Source of the DNA: Variovorax guangxiensis | GTDB lineage: Bacteria; Pseudomonadota; Gammaproteobacteria; Burkholderiales; Burkholderiaceae_C | Direction of reading: 5' to 3' | DNA: 64,000 bases | Assembly: GCF_003952165.1 (NCBI RefSeq) | Contig: NZ_RXFT01000013.1 | Location: 118,715 to 182,714, forward strand | Position numbers and translations under genes: made by a program | Part shown: one piece after another, positions 24,571-33,772 of the stretch | Layout of the letters: every line of letters starts with the position of its first letter | How positions within the stretch are numbered: the stretch's first letter is position 1 | Notes under the pieces: model-generated | The model's database searches: none | Seen by the model: the letters and a program-made list of their open reading frames with translations, nothing else | Told to the model about the DNA's origin: nothing

Positions 24571-27309
24571 TCAGCTCAGCGTCGACGGCTCGAAGCCGAA
24601 GGCGAAGGCACCGTCCGCGCCCACGCTCATGTGCACGCCGGTGAAGGCCGCGGCCATCGAGATGCGCTCCAGCACCTGGCGCGAGAGCTCGGGCAGCACC
24701 GCGTGCGCGAGGATGTGGTCGATGTTGCGCGCGCCGCTGTCCACCTCGGTGCAGCGCGCGGTGATGGCGTCTTCCACCTGCTCGTCCCAGGTGAAGCCGG
24801 CGTGGTGGTTCAGCGAGAAGCGCCGTGCCAGCTTGCCCAGCTTGAGGGCGACGATGGCGCGGATCTGCCCGTCGCCCAGGTGGTGGTACGGCACCAGCGC
24901 CAGCCGGCCCAGGAAGGCGGGGCTGAACTGCTTGAGCAGCTCGGGGCGCAGGCGCTCCACCAGCTCCTCGGGGTCGGGCCGGCGCCCGCCCTGCGAAGCC
25001 TGCGTGATGACGTCCTGCGCGGCGTTGGAGGTCAGCAGGATCAGCGTGTTCTTGAAGTCGATCGGCACGCCTTCGCCGTCTTCCATCGTGCCCTTGTCGA
25101 ACACCTGGAAGAAGAGCTCGAGCACGTCGGGGTGCGCCTTCTCCATCTCGTCGAGTAGCACCACGCTGTAGGGCCTGCGGCGCACCGCCTCGGTGAGCAC
25201 GCCGCCGCGCCCGTAGCCCACGTAGCCGGGCGGCGCGCCCTTGAGGCTGGAGACGGTGTGCGCTTCCTGGAACTCCGACATGTTCACCGTGATGACGTTG
25301 CGCTCGCCGCCGTACAGCAGGTCGGCCAGCGCGAAGGCCGTCTCGGTCTTGCCCACGCCGCTCGGGCCCACCAGCATGAACACGCCCACGGGCTTGCCGG
25401 GGTCGTCCAGGTCGGCGTGGAAGGTGCGGATGCGCCGCGAGATGGCGTCGAGCGCGTCGTCCTGGCCGACCACGCGCTCGGCCAGCTTTTCCTTCAGGTT
25501 GAGGACCGTGTGCAGCTCGTCGGTCATCATCTTGCCGACCGGGATGCCGGTCCAGCCGGAGATGACCTCCGCCACCATCGTGCCGTCCACGCAGACGGGC
25601 ACCATGGGTTCGTCGTTCTGCAGCGCCTCCAGGCCCTTCTCCAGGCGGCGCAGCGCGGCGGTGAGCAGGGCGGGGTCGTTCTCCTCGTCGGCCGGCGGTG
25701 CGTCGCTGCGCAGGCTCTCGGCGATCTTGCGGCGCAGCGCGACGATCTCCATCACCGCGTGCTTCTCCTCGTCGACCTTGTCCGAGAGGCGCTTGTGTTT
25801 CTGGCGCAGCGCGTCGAGCCGCGCCGAGAGGGTGGCGATGGCTTCCTGGCGGTCGCTGCCCGTGGCCGCTTCATGGCGCAGCACGCGCAGCTCGCTCTCG
25901 CCGGTGGCGATGTCGCGCGCGGCCGATTCGAGCTCGGCCGGCAGCCCGTTCTGGCCGATGGCCACGCGCGCGCAGGCGGTGTCGAGCACGCTGATGGCCT
26001 TGTCGGGCAACTGCCGGCCGGTGATGTAGCGGTGCGAGAGCTTGACGGCTTCGCGCACCGCGTCGTCGACGATCTCCACGCCGTGGTGCTTCTCCAGCGT
26101 CTCGACCATGCCGCGCAGCATGTCGATGGCGACTTCCTCGCTGGGCTCTTCCACCTTCACGACCTGGAAGCGCCGCGCCAGCGCCGGATCGCGCTCGACG
26201 TATTTCTTGTATTCGGCCCAGGTGGTGGCGGCGATGGTGCGCAGCTCGCCGCGTGCCAGCGCCGGCTTGAGCAGGTTGGCCGCGTCGCCCTGGCCCTCGG
26301 CGCCGCCCGCGCCGATGAGCTGGTGCGCCTCGTCGATGAAAAGGATCACCGGCGTCGGCGATGCCTTGACCTCGGCGATGACCGACTTGAGCCGGTTCTC
26401 GAACTCGCCCTTCACGCCGGCGCCGGCCTGCAGCAGCGCGAGGTCGAGCGAGCGCACCGACACCTGGCGCAGCGCGGGCGGCACGTCGCCCTGCACCACG
26501 CGCTGAGCGAAGCCCTCGACCACGGCCGTCTTGCCCACGCCGGCCTCGCCGGTGAGGATGGGGTTGTTCTGGCGGCGGCGCAGCAGCACGTCGATGATCT
26601 GGCGGATCTCGCCGTCGCGGCCGCGGATCGGGTCGATGGCGCCGTCGCGCGCGAGCTGCGTCATGTCGACCGTGTACTGGTCGAGGGAGGGCGTGGCCGA
26701 GCTGCCGCGGCGCGCGGTGGGCATCTGCATCGCGCCGGCTTCGTTCGCCGGCCGTGGCGCGGCGGGCTGGTTCGCGGCGGGTGCGGAGGGTGCCGATGCG
26801 ATCGGCGCGGCGGCCAGCGCGGCACCCGCCGCATCTTCGGGAGAAGACTGCAGCAGGCCCGCGAGCTCGTCGCGCAGCGAGCCGCGCGGAATCTGCAGCA
26901 GCGCGGGCGCGGCATCGACCAGCCGGCCGCGCAGGCGGTCGACCTCGAGCAGCGCCAGCATCAGCGTGCCCGAGCGCACGTGCTGCTGGCCCAGCAGCAT
27001 CGAGCTCATGAGCCAGGCTTCCTGGAAGAGCGGTGCGAAGTCGGGCGCGAGGCTGGGCGTGCGCCCGTTGCCGCGCTTGAAGGTGTCGAGCGACTTCTGC
27101 AGCTGCGCCTGCACCGTGTCGGGCCGGATGCCGAAACGGCCGAACACCAGGCGCAGGTCGGGCGCCTCGTTGTCCACCAGCTTCATCAGCAGGTGCTCGA
27201 TGTCGACGTTGTAGTGCGTCTGCTGCACGCACAGCTCGGCGGCCTGTTCCATGGCGCGCTTGCATTCCGGGTTGAGCCGGCCGAGCAGGGTGCGGATGTC
27301 GATGTCCAT
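24571..27309 (-). CDS. clpV: T6SS ATPase ClpV (TssH)
   Basis: A 912-residue AAA+ disaggregase that recycles contracted TssB/TssC sheaths. It has an N-domain with double Clp repeats (about 10-155), Walker A1 GEAGVGKT (254-261), Walker B1 VILFIDEAH (321-329), a middle coiled coil (about 470-540), Walker A2 GPSGVGKT (648-655) and a C-terminal D2 small domain. A Pro/Ala-rich linker (160-195) separates the N-domain from D1, as usual for ClpV and unlike ClpB. Confidence 0.95.
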   Translation of the reverse strand: MDIDIRTLLGRLNPECKRAMEQAAELCVQQTHYNVDIEHLLMKLVDNEAPDLRLVFGRFGIRPDTVQAQLQKSLDTFKRGNGRTPSLAPDFAPLFQEAWLMSSMLLGQQHVRSGTLMLALLEVDRLRGRLVDAAPALLQIPRGSLRDELAGLLQSSPEDAAGAALAAAPIASAPSAPAANQPAAPRPANEAGAMQMPTARRGSSATPSLDQYTVDMTQLARDGAIDPIRGRDGEIRQIIDVLLRRRQNNPILTGEAGVGKTAVVEGFAQRVVQGDVPPALRQVSVRSLDLALLQAGAGVKGEFENRLKSVIAEVKASPTPVILFIDEAHQLIGAGGAEGQGDAANLLKPALARGELRTIAATTWAEYKKYVERDPALARRFQVVKVEEPSEEVAIDMLRGMVETLEKHHGVEIVDDAVREAVKLSHRYITGRQLPDKAISVLDTACARVAIGQNGLPAELESAARDIATGESELRVLRHEAATGSDRQEAIATLSARLDALRQKHKRLSDKVDEEKHAVMEIVALRRKIAESLRSDAPPADEENDPALLTAALRRLEKGLEALQNDEPMVPVCVDGTMVAEVISGWTGIPVGKMMTDELHTVLNLKEKLAERVVGQDDALDAISRRIRTFHADLDDPGKPVGVFMLVGPSGVGKTETAFALADLLYGGERNVITVNMSEFQEAHTVSSLKGAPPGYVGYGRGGVLTEAVRRRPYSVVLLDEMEKAHPDVLELFFQVFDKGTMEDGEGVPIDFKNTLILLTSNAAQDVITQASQGGRRPDPEELVERLRPELLKQFSPAFLGRLALVPYHHLGDGQIRAIVALKLGKLARRFSLNHHAGFTWDEQVEDAITARCTEVDSGARNIDHILAHAVLPELSRQVLERISMAAAFTGVHMSVGADGAFAFGFEPSTLS

Positions 27310-27322
27310 AGGAGTGTTCGGA

Positions 27323-28330
27323 TCAGGCGTGGGGCGCGTCGCCGCCGTCGCTGGTCAGGGTGTGTTGAACGGGCGGCAGCGCGCCGCGGAAGGCCGGTCC
27401 GGCGACCCACGAGGTCCAGCCCAGGCGCATCGGGTTGGATGCGCCGAGCACGCTGCTGCGCGATTCGGAAGGGGCCAGCCGCAGCTCCATCTCGACCTTC
27501 AGGTCCTGCGGGATGAAGCGGCGCACCAGCCACTTGGCGAGTGCGTGGTCGGCGCCCTTGGGCAGCAGCTCGCGCAGCCGCTGCTGGCTCAGGTTGCCGA
27601 AGACGAGGCGGATGCCCGCGCCCTGGTCCCACACGCGCTTGCCGAGCACCGCGCCGCCGCCCAGCGGCGTGCGCATGTCCAGCCGCGCCGAGGCATCGGG
27701 CTCCAGCGCCAGCCAGCGGCCGCGGAACTGGGTGCCGTCCACCTGCACGCCCAGGCGGTCGCGCAGCAGCGCGAGCAGGGCGGTCATGCCGCGCGGCGCA
27801 CCGCCGAGCAGGCCGGCATGGCGCAGCCACAGGGCGGAGCCGTCGGGCGCGCGCACGCCGGCGCGCAGGCCCAGCGCACTGGCGGCGTCGAGCGTGGAAG
27901 CCAGTGTGGAGCGCGCGGGCGACTGCGGGTTGAGCGCCACGTGGTGCTTGCGCCGGCTGCGGTAGAGAAAGGCCAGGAAGCGGTGGTTGAAGATGTCGAG
28001 GAAGTCGCCCGTGGCGTGGTCGCGCTGCTGGCGGCGCTCCAGCAGCATCTCGGTGAAGGGCATCGGCAGCGGGCCGCCGCTGCCGGCCAGCGAGAGCGCG
28101 GGCGTGGTGAGCGAGTAGGGCTCGCCGGTGACGGCCTCGGTGCCGACTTCTCGCACGTCGCTGGCCTCGAAGGCGAGCGAGACGAAGGCGTGCAGCCGCA
28201 CGGCCTCGCGTTCGCGCGGGCCCTGCGAGCGGCCCACTGGCACAGCCTCGGGCGCGGCGCGCTCCAGCAGGCTGATGGCCTGGAACAGGTTGAAGTCCTG
28301 CGGGCGGGCGGCGAGTTCTTCGACGATCAC
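27323..28330 (-). CDS. tssG: T6SS baseplate protein TssG
   Basis: A 335-residue baseplate wedge protein. It has ARPQDFNLFQAISLLERAAP near the start, GSGGPLPMPFTEMLLERRQQ, DFLDIFNHRFLAFLYRSRRK, and RFIPQDLKVEMELRLAP near the end, all TssG (ImpH/VasB) features. The start is a GTG whose bases overlap the tssF stop (GTGA at 28330-28327). The frame continues far upstream inside tssF, which is not coding. Confidence 0.92.
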   Translation of the reverse strand: MIVEELAARPQDFNLFQAISLLERAAPEAVPVGRSQGPREREAVRLHAFVSLAFEASDVREVGTEAVTGEPYSLTTPALSLAGSGGPLPMPFTEMLLERRQQRDHATGDFLDIFNHRFLAFLYRSRRKHHVALNPQSPARSTLASTLDAASALGLRAGVRAPDGSALWLRHAGLLGGAPRGMTALLALLRDRLGVQVDGTQFRGRWLALEPDASARLDMRTPLGGGAVLGKRVWDQGAGIRLVFGNLSQQRLRELLPKGADHALAKWLVRRFIPQDLKVEMELRLAPSESRSSVLGASNPMRLGWTSWVAGPAFRGALPPVQHTLTSDGGDAPHA

Positions 28331-30129
28331 AGCACCACCTGCCGGCCCGTCATCGGGGGCCATTGCTTGCGGATCTCCTCGCCGCTGCGCACCGCGAGGC
28401 GCACGAAGGAGTTGACCGAGGTGTACATCGCGAAGAAGCGCGCGAGCACCGCCGACATCATGAGCGGCGAGCCGCCGACGAAGGCGTCGTCCTCGAATTC
28501 GAGCGTGACCTGCGTGCCCCGGCAGTACCCGCGCCAGGCCTCGGTGCCCACGTGCGCCGTGACGCCGCGCGCCGAGAGCCCCTCGATGCCGCGGATCTGC
28601 GCATGGTCGCGGCGGCTGTCGGAGGCGAACAGCAGCAGCATCTCGCGCAGCTGCTCGCGGCCGGTGGAGCCGTCGACCAGCGACTGGTGGTTGAGCGTGA
28701 GCAGCGACACCAGCCGCCAGAGCGTTTCGCTGCCCAGCGGCGGATCGCGCTGGGCGGTGGGCTCGTAGAGGCAGCGCACGTGCGTCGGCTGCGGCGGGCC
28801 CTCGGCCAGCAGGCGCGCGCCCACGGGCACCTGCTCGGCCAGGCGCCGGTTGGTGCACAGCAGGTGCGCGTAGACCACGGGCTGCGCGGGGCGGGTGTGG
28901 GCCTTGCCCTGGTCGACGAAGGACAGGAAGACGTCGGTGCCCGGAATGTTCTGGCGCAGGCAGGGCTCGCGCCGCGCGGACCAGAAGACCGTGCCGTCCT
29001 TCGCGCCCGGCGCGCCGTCCACATGGCCCAGCGCGGCGAAGCCGGGTACGTTCACCGGCTTGTCGGCGTCCGGGTCGGACGCGACCACGGAGACGATGGA
29101 ATGCACCTCGGTGGTCGCGTCGCGCTGGCGGTCGGGCACCAGCATGTATTCGTAGTGGCGCTGGTCCATCGCCAGCGGCTCGCTCACGCGCGGGAACAGG
29201 TTGACGATGGGCGTGCAGCCGAGCTGGAAGTTGTCGGCGTCGATGTAGCGCAGCGCGCGCGTGGAGCGGTCGAGCTGGAAGGCGATCTCGCAGCGGCGCC
29301 CGCCGCCCAGGCGCGAGCGCAGGTGATGCAGGTCGAAGAAATGGAACTTGCGCGGGAACGCGAAGTACTCCTGCAAGAGGCCATAGGCAGGCTGCGCGTT
29401 GGCGGGCTGCGGCAGAACTTCTTCTCCCTCGGCGAAGCCGACCTCGCGCCAGGCATCGGCCGGCAGCATCTGCGCCATGCCGCCTTCGGGAACGACGGCC
29501 ACCGACTTCACCCCGGACACCAGCGCGTCGTACAGCGGCATGGTGGTCATCCAGTCGCCCTGCAGGTGGATGCGCAGGCTGTCGATCTCCAGCTCGGAGA
29601 AGTCGGTCTGCTCCTCGCATTCGAGCGCGAGCCGCAGCACGGCGTCGGTGTCGATGGCGGCACGCGTGATTCGCAGCGGCCACAGCAGGGTGTCCCAGGC
29701 GGTGCGGAAGCGGCAGTCCTGGGAGGAAGCCCCCGGAGCCCCCGGCGCGTGCGGCGATGTGCGCGCGTGCAGCATCGTGTGGCGAGGCACGCGAAAGCCC
29801 GCCGTGACCTTGCCCTGCGCCGGATCGAGGCCGAACTGCGCCACCGACATCGACGGCAGCGGCTGCACGAGCGAAGGGCAGAGGTTGTCGAGCAGGGCGT
29901 AGGCGACGTCGGGAAATTCCTGGTCGAGGTCGCGGTGAACGCGCGCAGACAGGAAGGCCACCGACTCGATCAGCCGTTCGGTGTGCGGGTCGAGCGATTC
30001 GCCGCCGTGCAGCGAGAGGCGCGATGCGACCTTGGGGTAGCGCTGGGCGAAGTCCGCCCCCTGTCCTCGCAGGTAGGACAGCTCGCGCTTGTAGTACTGC
30101 AGCAGGTCGCTGTGCTGGATGTCGGACAC
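28327..30129 (-). CDS. tssF: T6SS baseplate protein TssF
   Basis: A 600-residue baseplate wedge protein with the TssF (ImpG/VasA) N-terminus YYKRELSYLRGQGADFAQRY, DPHTERLIESVAFLSARVHR and LCPSLVQPLPSM. The C-terminus SAVLARFFAMYTSVNSF is also diagnostic. Translation starts at GTG (30129), one base after the tssE stop, and ends overlapping tssG, so E-F-G are tightly coupled. Confidence 0.94.
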   Translation of the reverse strand: MSDIQHSDLLQYYKRELSYLRGQGADFAQRYPKVASRLSLHGGESLDPHTERLIESVAFLSARVHRDLDQEFPDVAYALLDNLCPSLVQPLPSMSVAQFGLDPAQGKVTAGFRVPRHTMLHARTSPHAPGAPGASSQDCRFRTAWDTLLWPLRITRAAIDTDAVLRLALECEEQTDFSELEIDSLRIHLQGDWMTTMPLYDALVSGVKSVAVVPEGGMAQMLPADAWREVGFAEGEEVLPQPANAQPAYGLLQEYFAFPRKFHFFDLHHLRSRLGGGRRCEIAFQLDRSTRALRYIDADNFQLGCTPIVNLFPRVSEPLAMDQRHYEYMLVPDRQRDATTEVHSIVSVVASDPDADKPVNVPGFAALGHVDGAPGAKDGTVFWSARREPCLRQNIPGTDVFLSFVDQGKAHTRPAQPVVYAHLLCTNRRLAEQVPVGARLLAEGPPQPTHVRCLYEPTAQRDPPLGSETLWRLVSLLTLNHQSLVDGSTGREQLREMLLLFASDSRRDHAQIRGIEGLSARGVTAHVGTEAWRGYCRGTQVTLEFEDDAFVGGSPLMMSAVLARFFAMYTSVNSFVRLAVRSGEEIRKQWPPMTGRQVVL

Positions 30130-30130
30130 G

Positions 30131-30592
30131 TCAGGCGACTTTCATCAGGCTGTCCGGCGTGCCCAGGAGCATCTCGAAGTCCACGCGGCGCAGCGCGAGC
30201 CCGGCGCGCGCCTGCGCGCCGATGCGCACCAGCGCCACTTCGTGCCGGTTGGGCGCGGGGCTGACCTGCACGCTCACTTCCGACAGGCGCGGCTCGTAGC
30301 GCGAAACGGCCGTGCGCAGAAGCGCGGCCAACCTCTGCAGGTCGGCCGCGTTCTGCGAGCTGAACACGGAAAAGTCGGGAATGCCGTACTCCAGGACGGT
30401 GCCGCTGCCTTGCGCGTAGTCATCCGCCGAAAGCGGCGAGCGCGTGTTGAAGAGCCGGCGCAGCTCACGGCCGATGGAGTCCTGCACGGACTCCATCGTC
30501 TCGAGATGCGCGGCCCCCCGCACGTGCTCGGACTGCGCGGACGCCAACCGGTCGAACAGGGGGGCGACGCCCCCTTTGACGAGTTCGGACAC
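30131..30592 (-). CDS. tssE: T6SS baseplate protein TssE (gp25-like)
   Basis: A 153-residue gp25/lysozyme-like baseplate protein that initiates sheath polymerisation. IGRELRRLFNTRSPL (about 50-64), VLEYGIPDFSVF and a central AVSRYEPRLSEVSVQVSP are family features, including the ElxR-type EPRL motif. It is preceded by hcp (32-base gap) and directly coupled to tssF. Confidence 0.92.
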   Translation of the reverse strand: MSELVKGGVAPLFDRLASAQSEHVRGAAHLETMESVQDSIGRELRRLFNTRSPLSADDYAQGSGTVLEYGIPDFSVFSSQNAADLQRLAALLRTAVSRYEPRLSEVSVQVSPAPNRHEVALVRIGAQARAGLALRRVDFEMLLGTPDSLMKVA

Positions 30593-30624
30593 GGTGGTTG
30601 GCGCCCGGGGTCAGCGGCGCCTCA

Positions 30625-31107
30625 TCAGGCCACCGCGACGTTCTTCGAGATGTCCCAGCCGAACGGTGCGACGCCTTCCTGGCCGCCTTCTTCCTTCTGC
30701 TTCGTGTAGTCGACCTTGATGGCCGCGTAGTTCAGGGAGATGCTTTCGGAAGGCAGGTCGCCGCCGCTGGAGACCGAGAAGCCGCTGAGGATCACGTCGG
30801 TCAGCGTCACCACCATCAGGGGCAGCAGGCCGCTCTTGTCCTCGCGCGGGAATGTGATGACGGTGTCGCCCGCGAACACCTCGCCGCCGGCGAGCTTCTG
30901 CAGCAGCTGGGGCGTGGCCGAGTCGCTGATGCGCGTCACCGTGATCTCGGAGAAGCTGGGCTTGCCCGCGGTGCGTTCCTGGTTGGAGGTGCCCGAGGTC
31001 ACGGCCAGGCCGGCGCCGAACTGGAAGCTCTGCACTTCCATTTCGTCCTTGTGGCCTTCGATCTGGGTCTGGCCGGTGACGCCCGGCATCTTGAGGTAGA
31101 TAGGCAT
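30625..31107 (-). CDS. hcp: T6SS tube protein Hcp (TssD)
   Basis: A 160-residue Hcp whose hexamers form the expelled inner tube. IYLKMPGVTGQTQIEGHKDE at the start, SFSEITVTRISDSATPQLLQ in the middle and ISLNYAAIKVDYTKQKEEG near the end are classical. Length is standard and there is no fused effector domain. It lies between tssC and tssE with a ribosome site GAAAGAA just before the ATG. Confidence 0.96.
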   Translation of the reverse strand: MPIYLKMPGVTGQTQIEGHKDEMEVQSFQFGAGLAVTSGTSNQERTAGKPSFSEITVTRISDSATPQLLQKLAGGEVFAGDTVITFPREDKSGLLPLMVVTLTDVILSGFSVSSGGDLPSESISLNYAAIKVDYTKQKEEGGQEGVAPFGWDISKNVAVA

Positions 31108-31166
31108 TTTCGAGAATTCTTTCTTTCAGTCGGTATGTCGACGTTGATTGAGACGGTGCGGTGCGA

Positions 31167-32681
31167 TCAGGCGGCGGCTGCCGGCAGGTCGGCCACCAGG
31201 CGGATCGAGGCCGAGAGTTCCTCGAGCTGGAAGTGCGGCTTCAGGAAGGCGATGGCGCGGTACGAGCCCGGCTTGCCCGGCACCTCGGTCACGTCCACGC
31301 GGGCCTGGCTCAGCGGGTACTTGGCCTTCATGGCCTGCGGCGCCGAGGGGCTCACCAGCACGTAGTTCGCGACCCAGTTGTTCAGGTGCTTCTGCATGTC
31401 GGCCTGCGTCTGGAAGCTGCCGATCTTGTCGCGCACGATCACCTTCAGGTAGTGGGCGAAGCGCGACGCGGCCAGGATGTAGGGCAGGCGTGCCGACACT
31501 GCCGCGTTGGCATTGGCCGCGTCCTTGTCGTACACCTTGGGCCTGTTGACGGTCTGGCCGCCGAAGAAGGCGGCGGTGTTCGAGCCCTTGGAGTTGACGA
31601 TGGCGATGAAGCCCAGGTCGCTCAGTTCCTTCTCGCGGCGGTCGGTGATGGTCACTTCCGTCGGCGGCTTCAGGGCGATGTCGCCTTCGTCCGTCTTGTA
31701 GGCGTGGGCCACCATGCCGTCGACCTTGCCGCCGCCTTCCACGCCGCGGATGGCCGTGGTCCAGCCGTACAGCGAGTGCGCCTGCGTGATGCGAAGGCCG
31801 AGCTGGTAGGCCGCGTTGGCCCACAGGTACTTGCCGTGGTCGGTGCCGTCCACGTCTTCCTCGTAGTTGAAGTTCTCCACGGGGATGGTCTTGGCGCCGT
31901 AGGGCAGGCGGGCCGCGTAGCTGGGCAGCACCAGCGACACATAGCGCGAATCTTCCGAATCGCGGAAGCCGCGCCACGAGGCGAGCTCGGCGCTCTCGAA
32001 GGTCTTGGACAGGTCGCGCGGAACGCCCAGTTCGGTGAAAGACTTGAAGTCGAACAGGGCCGGGGCGGCGGCGGCGATGAAGGGCGCGTGCGCGGCGGCG
32101 GCCACGCGGGAGATGCGCTCCAGCAGGGCGATGTCCTGCGGATGGCGGCCGAAGTAGTAGTCGCCGATCAGCAGCGAGTAGGGATGGCCGCCGTAGGTGC
32201 CGTATTCCTCTTCGTAGATCTTCTTGAAGAGCACGCTGGTGTCGTGGTCGACGGCGCCTTCCAGGTCCTTCAGCAGGTCCTTCTTGCTCACGTTGAGCAG
32301 GCGCAGCTTGAGGTTGCTGCCGGTCTCGGTGCCGAACACCATGTCGTGCAGGCCGCGCCAGGAGGCTTCGAGGGCCTGGAACTCGGGGGCGTGCAGGATC
32401 GCGTTGAGCTGGTCGGTCAGCAGGCGGTCGATCTCGGCGACGCGCTCGTTGATCAGCGTGACCACGCCCTTGTCGGGGCTGGTCTTCATGCCTTCGTCGA
32501 GGATCTGCGAAGCCAGCTGGCCGATCAGCTTCTTCGCATAGGCGCCCTGCGAGGGCTCGGTCGTCATGTTGCCTTCGTAGACGATCTTGTCGAGCAGGCT
32601 CATGTCACTGGTCGTGACGGTGGTTGCTGCTGCGCTGCCGGCTTCGGCGGCTTTGGATTTGTTGGCCATCTCTATCACCAT
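31167..32681 (-). CDS. tssC: T6SS contractile sheath large subunit TssC (VipB)
   Basis: A 504-residue sheath protein. EASWRGLHDMVFGTETGSNL, SLLIGDYYFGRHPQDIALLE, FMAP-region equivalents and the C-terminal LEELSASIRLVADLP beta-strand (handshake with TssB) are clear. The first ATG is at 32681; an in-frame ATG four codons later (MANKSK, 32669) is a likely alternative. It forms the sheath with TssB, encoded 49 bases upstream. Confidence 0.95.
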   Translation of the reverse strand: MVIEMANKSKAAEAGSAAATTVTTSDMSLLDKIVYEGNMTTEPSQGAYAKKLIGQLASQILDEGMKTSPDKGVVTLINERVAEIDRLLTDQLNAILHAPEFQALEASWRGLHDMVFGTETGSNLKLRLLNVSKKDLLKDLEGAVDHDTSVLFKKIYEEEYGTYGGHPYSLLIGDYYFGRHPQDIALLERISRVAAAAHAPFIAAAAPALFDFKSFTELGVPRDLSKTFESAELASWRGFRDSEDSRYVSLVLPSYAARLPYGAKTIPVENFNYEEDVDGTDHGKYLWANAAYQLGLRITQAHSLYGWTTAIRGVEGGGKVDGMVAHAYKTDEGDIALKPPTEVTITDRREKELSDLGFIAIVNSKGSNTAAFFGGQTVNRPKVYDKDAANANAAVSARLPYILAASRFAHYLKVIVRDKIGSFQTQADMQKHLNNWVANYVLVSPSAPQAMKAKYPLSQARVDVTEVPGKPGSYRAIAFLKPHFQLEELSASIRLVADLPAAAA

Positions 32682-32730
32682 TCATGAAGTGCCGGACTGC
32701 GCCGCGAGGGGCAGCGGCCGGCGTGGTTGA

Positions 32731-33312
32731 TCACGCTGCCGGTGCTTCGGCTTCGGAGGAGGTCTGGGCAGCGGCTTCCGCGGAAGCCGAAGCCGAGGCT
32801 TGTGCCGGTGCCACGTCGGCTTCCGCCTTGGCCTGGCTCTGGACCGTCTTGAGGTCTTCGCTGTTCTGCACCACGCGCTCGAGCAGGCCGTCGAGTTCGT
32901 CGTTGCCGTCGAGCTTGGCCAGCAGGTCGCGCAGCTGCTGGCGCGCCTCGAGCAGCTTGGCCAGGCGTGGCACCTGGCTCACGATGGCTTCGGGATGGAA
33001 GTCGCCGAACTCCTTGAAGTTCAGTTCGATCTTCAGGTTGCCTTCGCCCTTCATGGTGTCGGGCACCGAGAGGTCCAGGCGCGGGGAGATGTTGCCCATC
33101 ACGCCGTCGAAGTTGTCGCGGTCGATCTCGACGAAGCGGCGCTCCTTGAGCTTGGGCAGCGGCTGCGCGGGCTGGCCCGACAGGTCGGCCAGCAGGCCCA
33201 CCACGAGCGGCAGCTCCTTCTTTTCGACTGCGTCACCGATCTCGACGTCATAGGTGATCTGGACGCGCGGAGGACGATTGCGTCCCACCCATTTTTGCAA
33301 GCTGTTCGACAT
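32731..33312 (-). CDS. tssB: T6SS contractile sheath small subunit TssB (VipA)
   Basis: A 193-residue sheath protein, first gene of the operon. WVGRNRPPRVQITYDVEIGD, LPLVVGLLADLSGQPAQPL, and KERRFVEIDRDNFDGVMGNI are TssB signatures. The C-terminal ~45 residues are Ala/Glu/Ser-rich and low-complexity, longer than the minimal family. It partners with TssC and is pulled out by ClpV after contraction. Confidence 0.95.
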   Translation of the reverse strand: MSNSLQKWVGRNRPPRVQITYDVEIGDAVEKKELPLVVGLLADLSGQPAQPLPKLKERRFVEIDRDNFDGVMGNISPRLDLSVPDTMKGEGNLKIELNFKEFGDFHPEAIVSQVPRLAKLLEARQQLRDLLAKLDGNDELDGLLERVVQNSEDLKTVQSQAKAEADVAPAQASASASAEAAAQTSSEAEAPAA

Positions 33313-33772
33313 TGTTCGCTCTCAGAAAAGGTTGAATTGACAAGAACACACGTTGGTGTCTTCGACGCTGCTGCGCCTTGTGGAAGCGCCCGCGCGGCCC
33401 GTTGCCGTTGCAGTCCCGGCATGCATTGAGACGAACGAAAGATACAAATCGAGATATCTGCTCACAATCCCCAGAATTGGGTAGGTACCCCATGAAGCGG
33501 GTAAAACCGCGCGAGAAAGCAAGCCATCGATCCGTAGAAAATCGTGTAATTGAGCGTTTTGTCACGCAATTGACGCGCAAAAGGCCGGCGTGGTAACGCA
33601 GACGCGCGCGAGCAAGCGCCTCCGGTCACGCGGATGAGCAAGAAAGGCGAAGCGGAGGATGGCCGCGAACCGGCCGGGTTACGCGGAAAAGAGGGCTATT
33701 TGTAACAGCCGATGGAGGGTGCCGACGCGCGGCCGCGGGGCTCGCGCGCAGGGAAGACGCAGCTGTGTCTTC
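33313..33772. other. 460-base intergenic region upstream of the T6SS operon
   Basis: No convincing gene is present; frames here are short and lack family features. The half nearest tssB (33313-33560) is clearly AT-richer than the rest of the window and carries a candidate promoter and stacked palindromes (33439-33490). A further inverted repeat, GCGG-GTAAAA-CCGC, follows at about 33496-33511. The half from 33600 to 33772 is GC-rich and shows nothing recognisable apart from the end of the next gene at 33773. Confidence 0.6.
33439..33490 (-). promoter_or_regulatory. Candidate T6SS operon promoter with palindromes
   Basis: On the - strand TTGTGA (33467-33462) and TATCTT (33444-33439) are spaced by 17 bases, each matching four of six bases of the sigma-70 consensus. 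Directly upstream are two inverted repeats, CCCA-GAAT-TGGG (33470-33481) and GGGTA-GG-TACCC (33479-33490), which may be an operator. The distance to tssB leaves a leader of about 120 bases. This is an eye-made match in an AT-rich patch, so treat it as a candidate. Confidence 0.35.

Larger units (their letters stand above)
7661..33312 (-). other. Type VI secretion system gene cluster
   Basis: One continuous minus-strand run of 21 genes with short gaps and many overlapping stops and starts. All thirteen core components are present: TssA, B, C, Hcp (TssD), E, F, G, ClpV (TssH), VgrG (TssI), J, K, L and M. The threonine-phosphorylation regulators (PpkA, PppA, Fha) and TagF are absent from the window, and TssL has no peptidoglycan-binding extension. 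Non-core members are a MORN-repeat protein, a DUF4280 PAAR-like protein, a five-gene amino-acid transport/racemase insert (16637-21420) and an unknown terminal gene. The only sizeable upstream gap is 33313-33772, so transcription most likely starts there. Confidence 0.93.
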
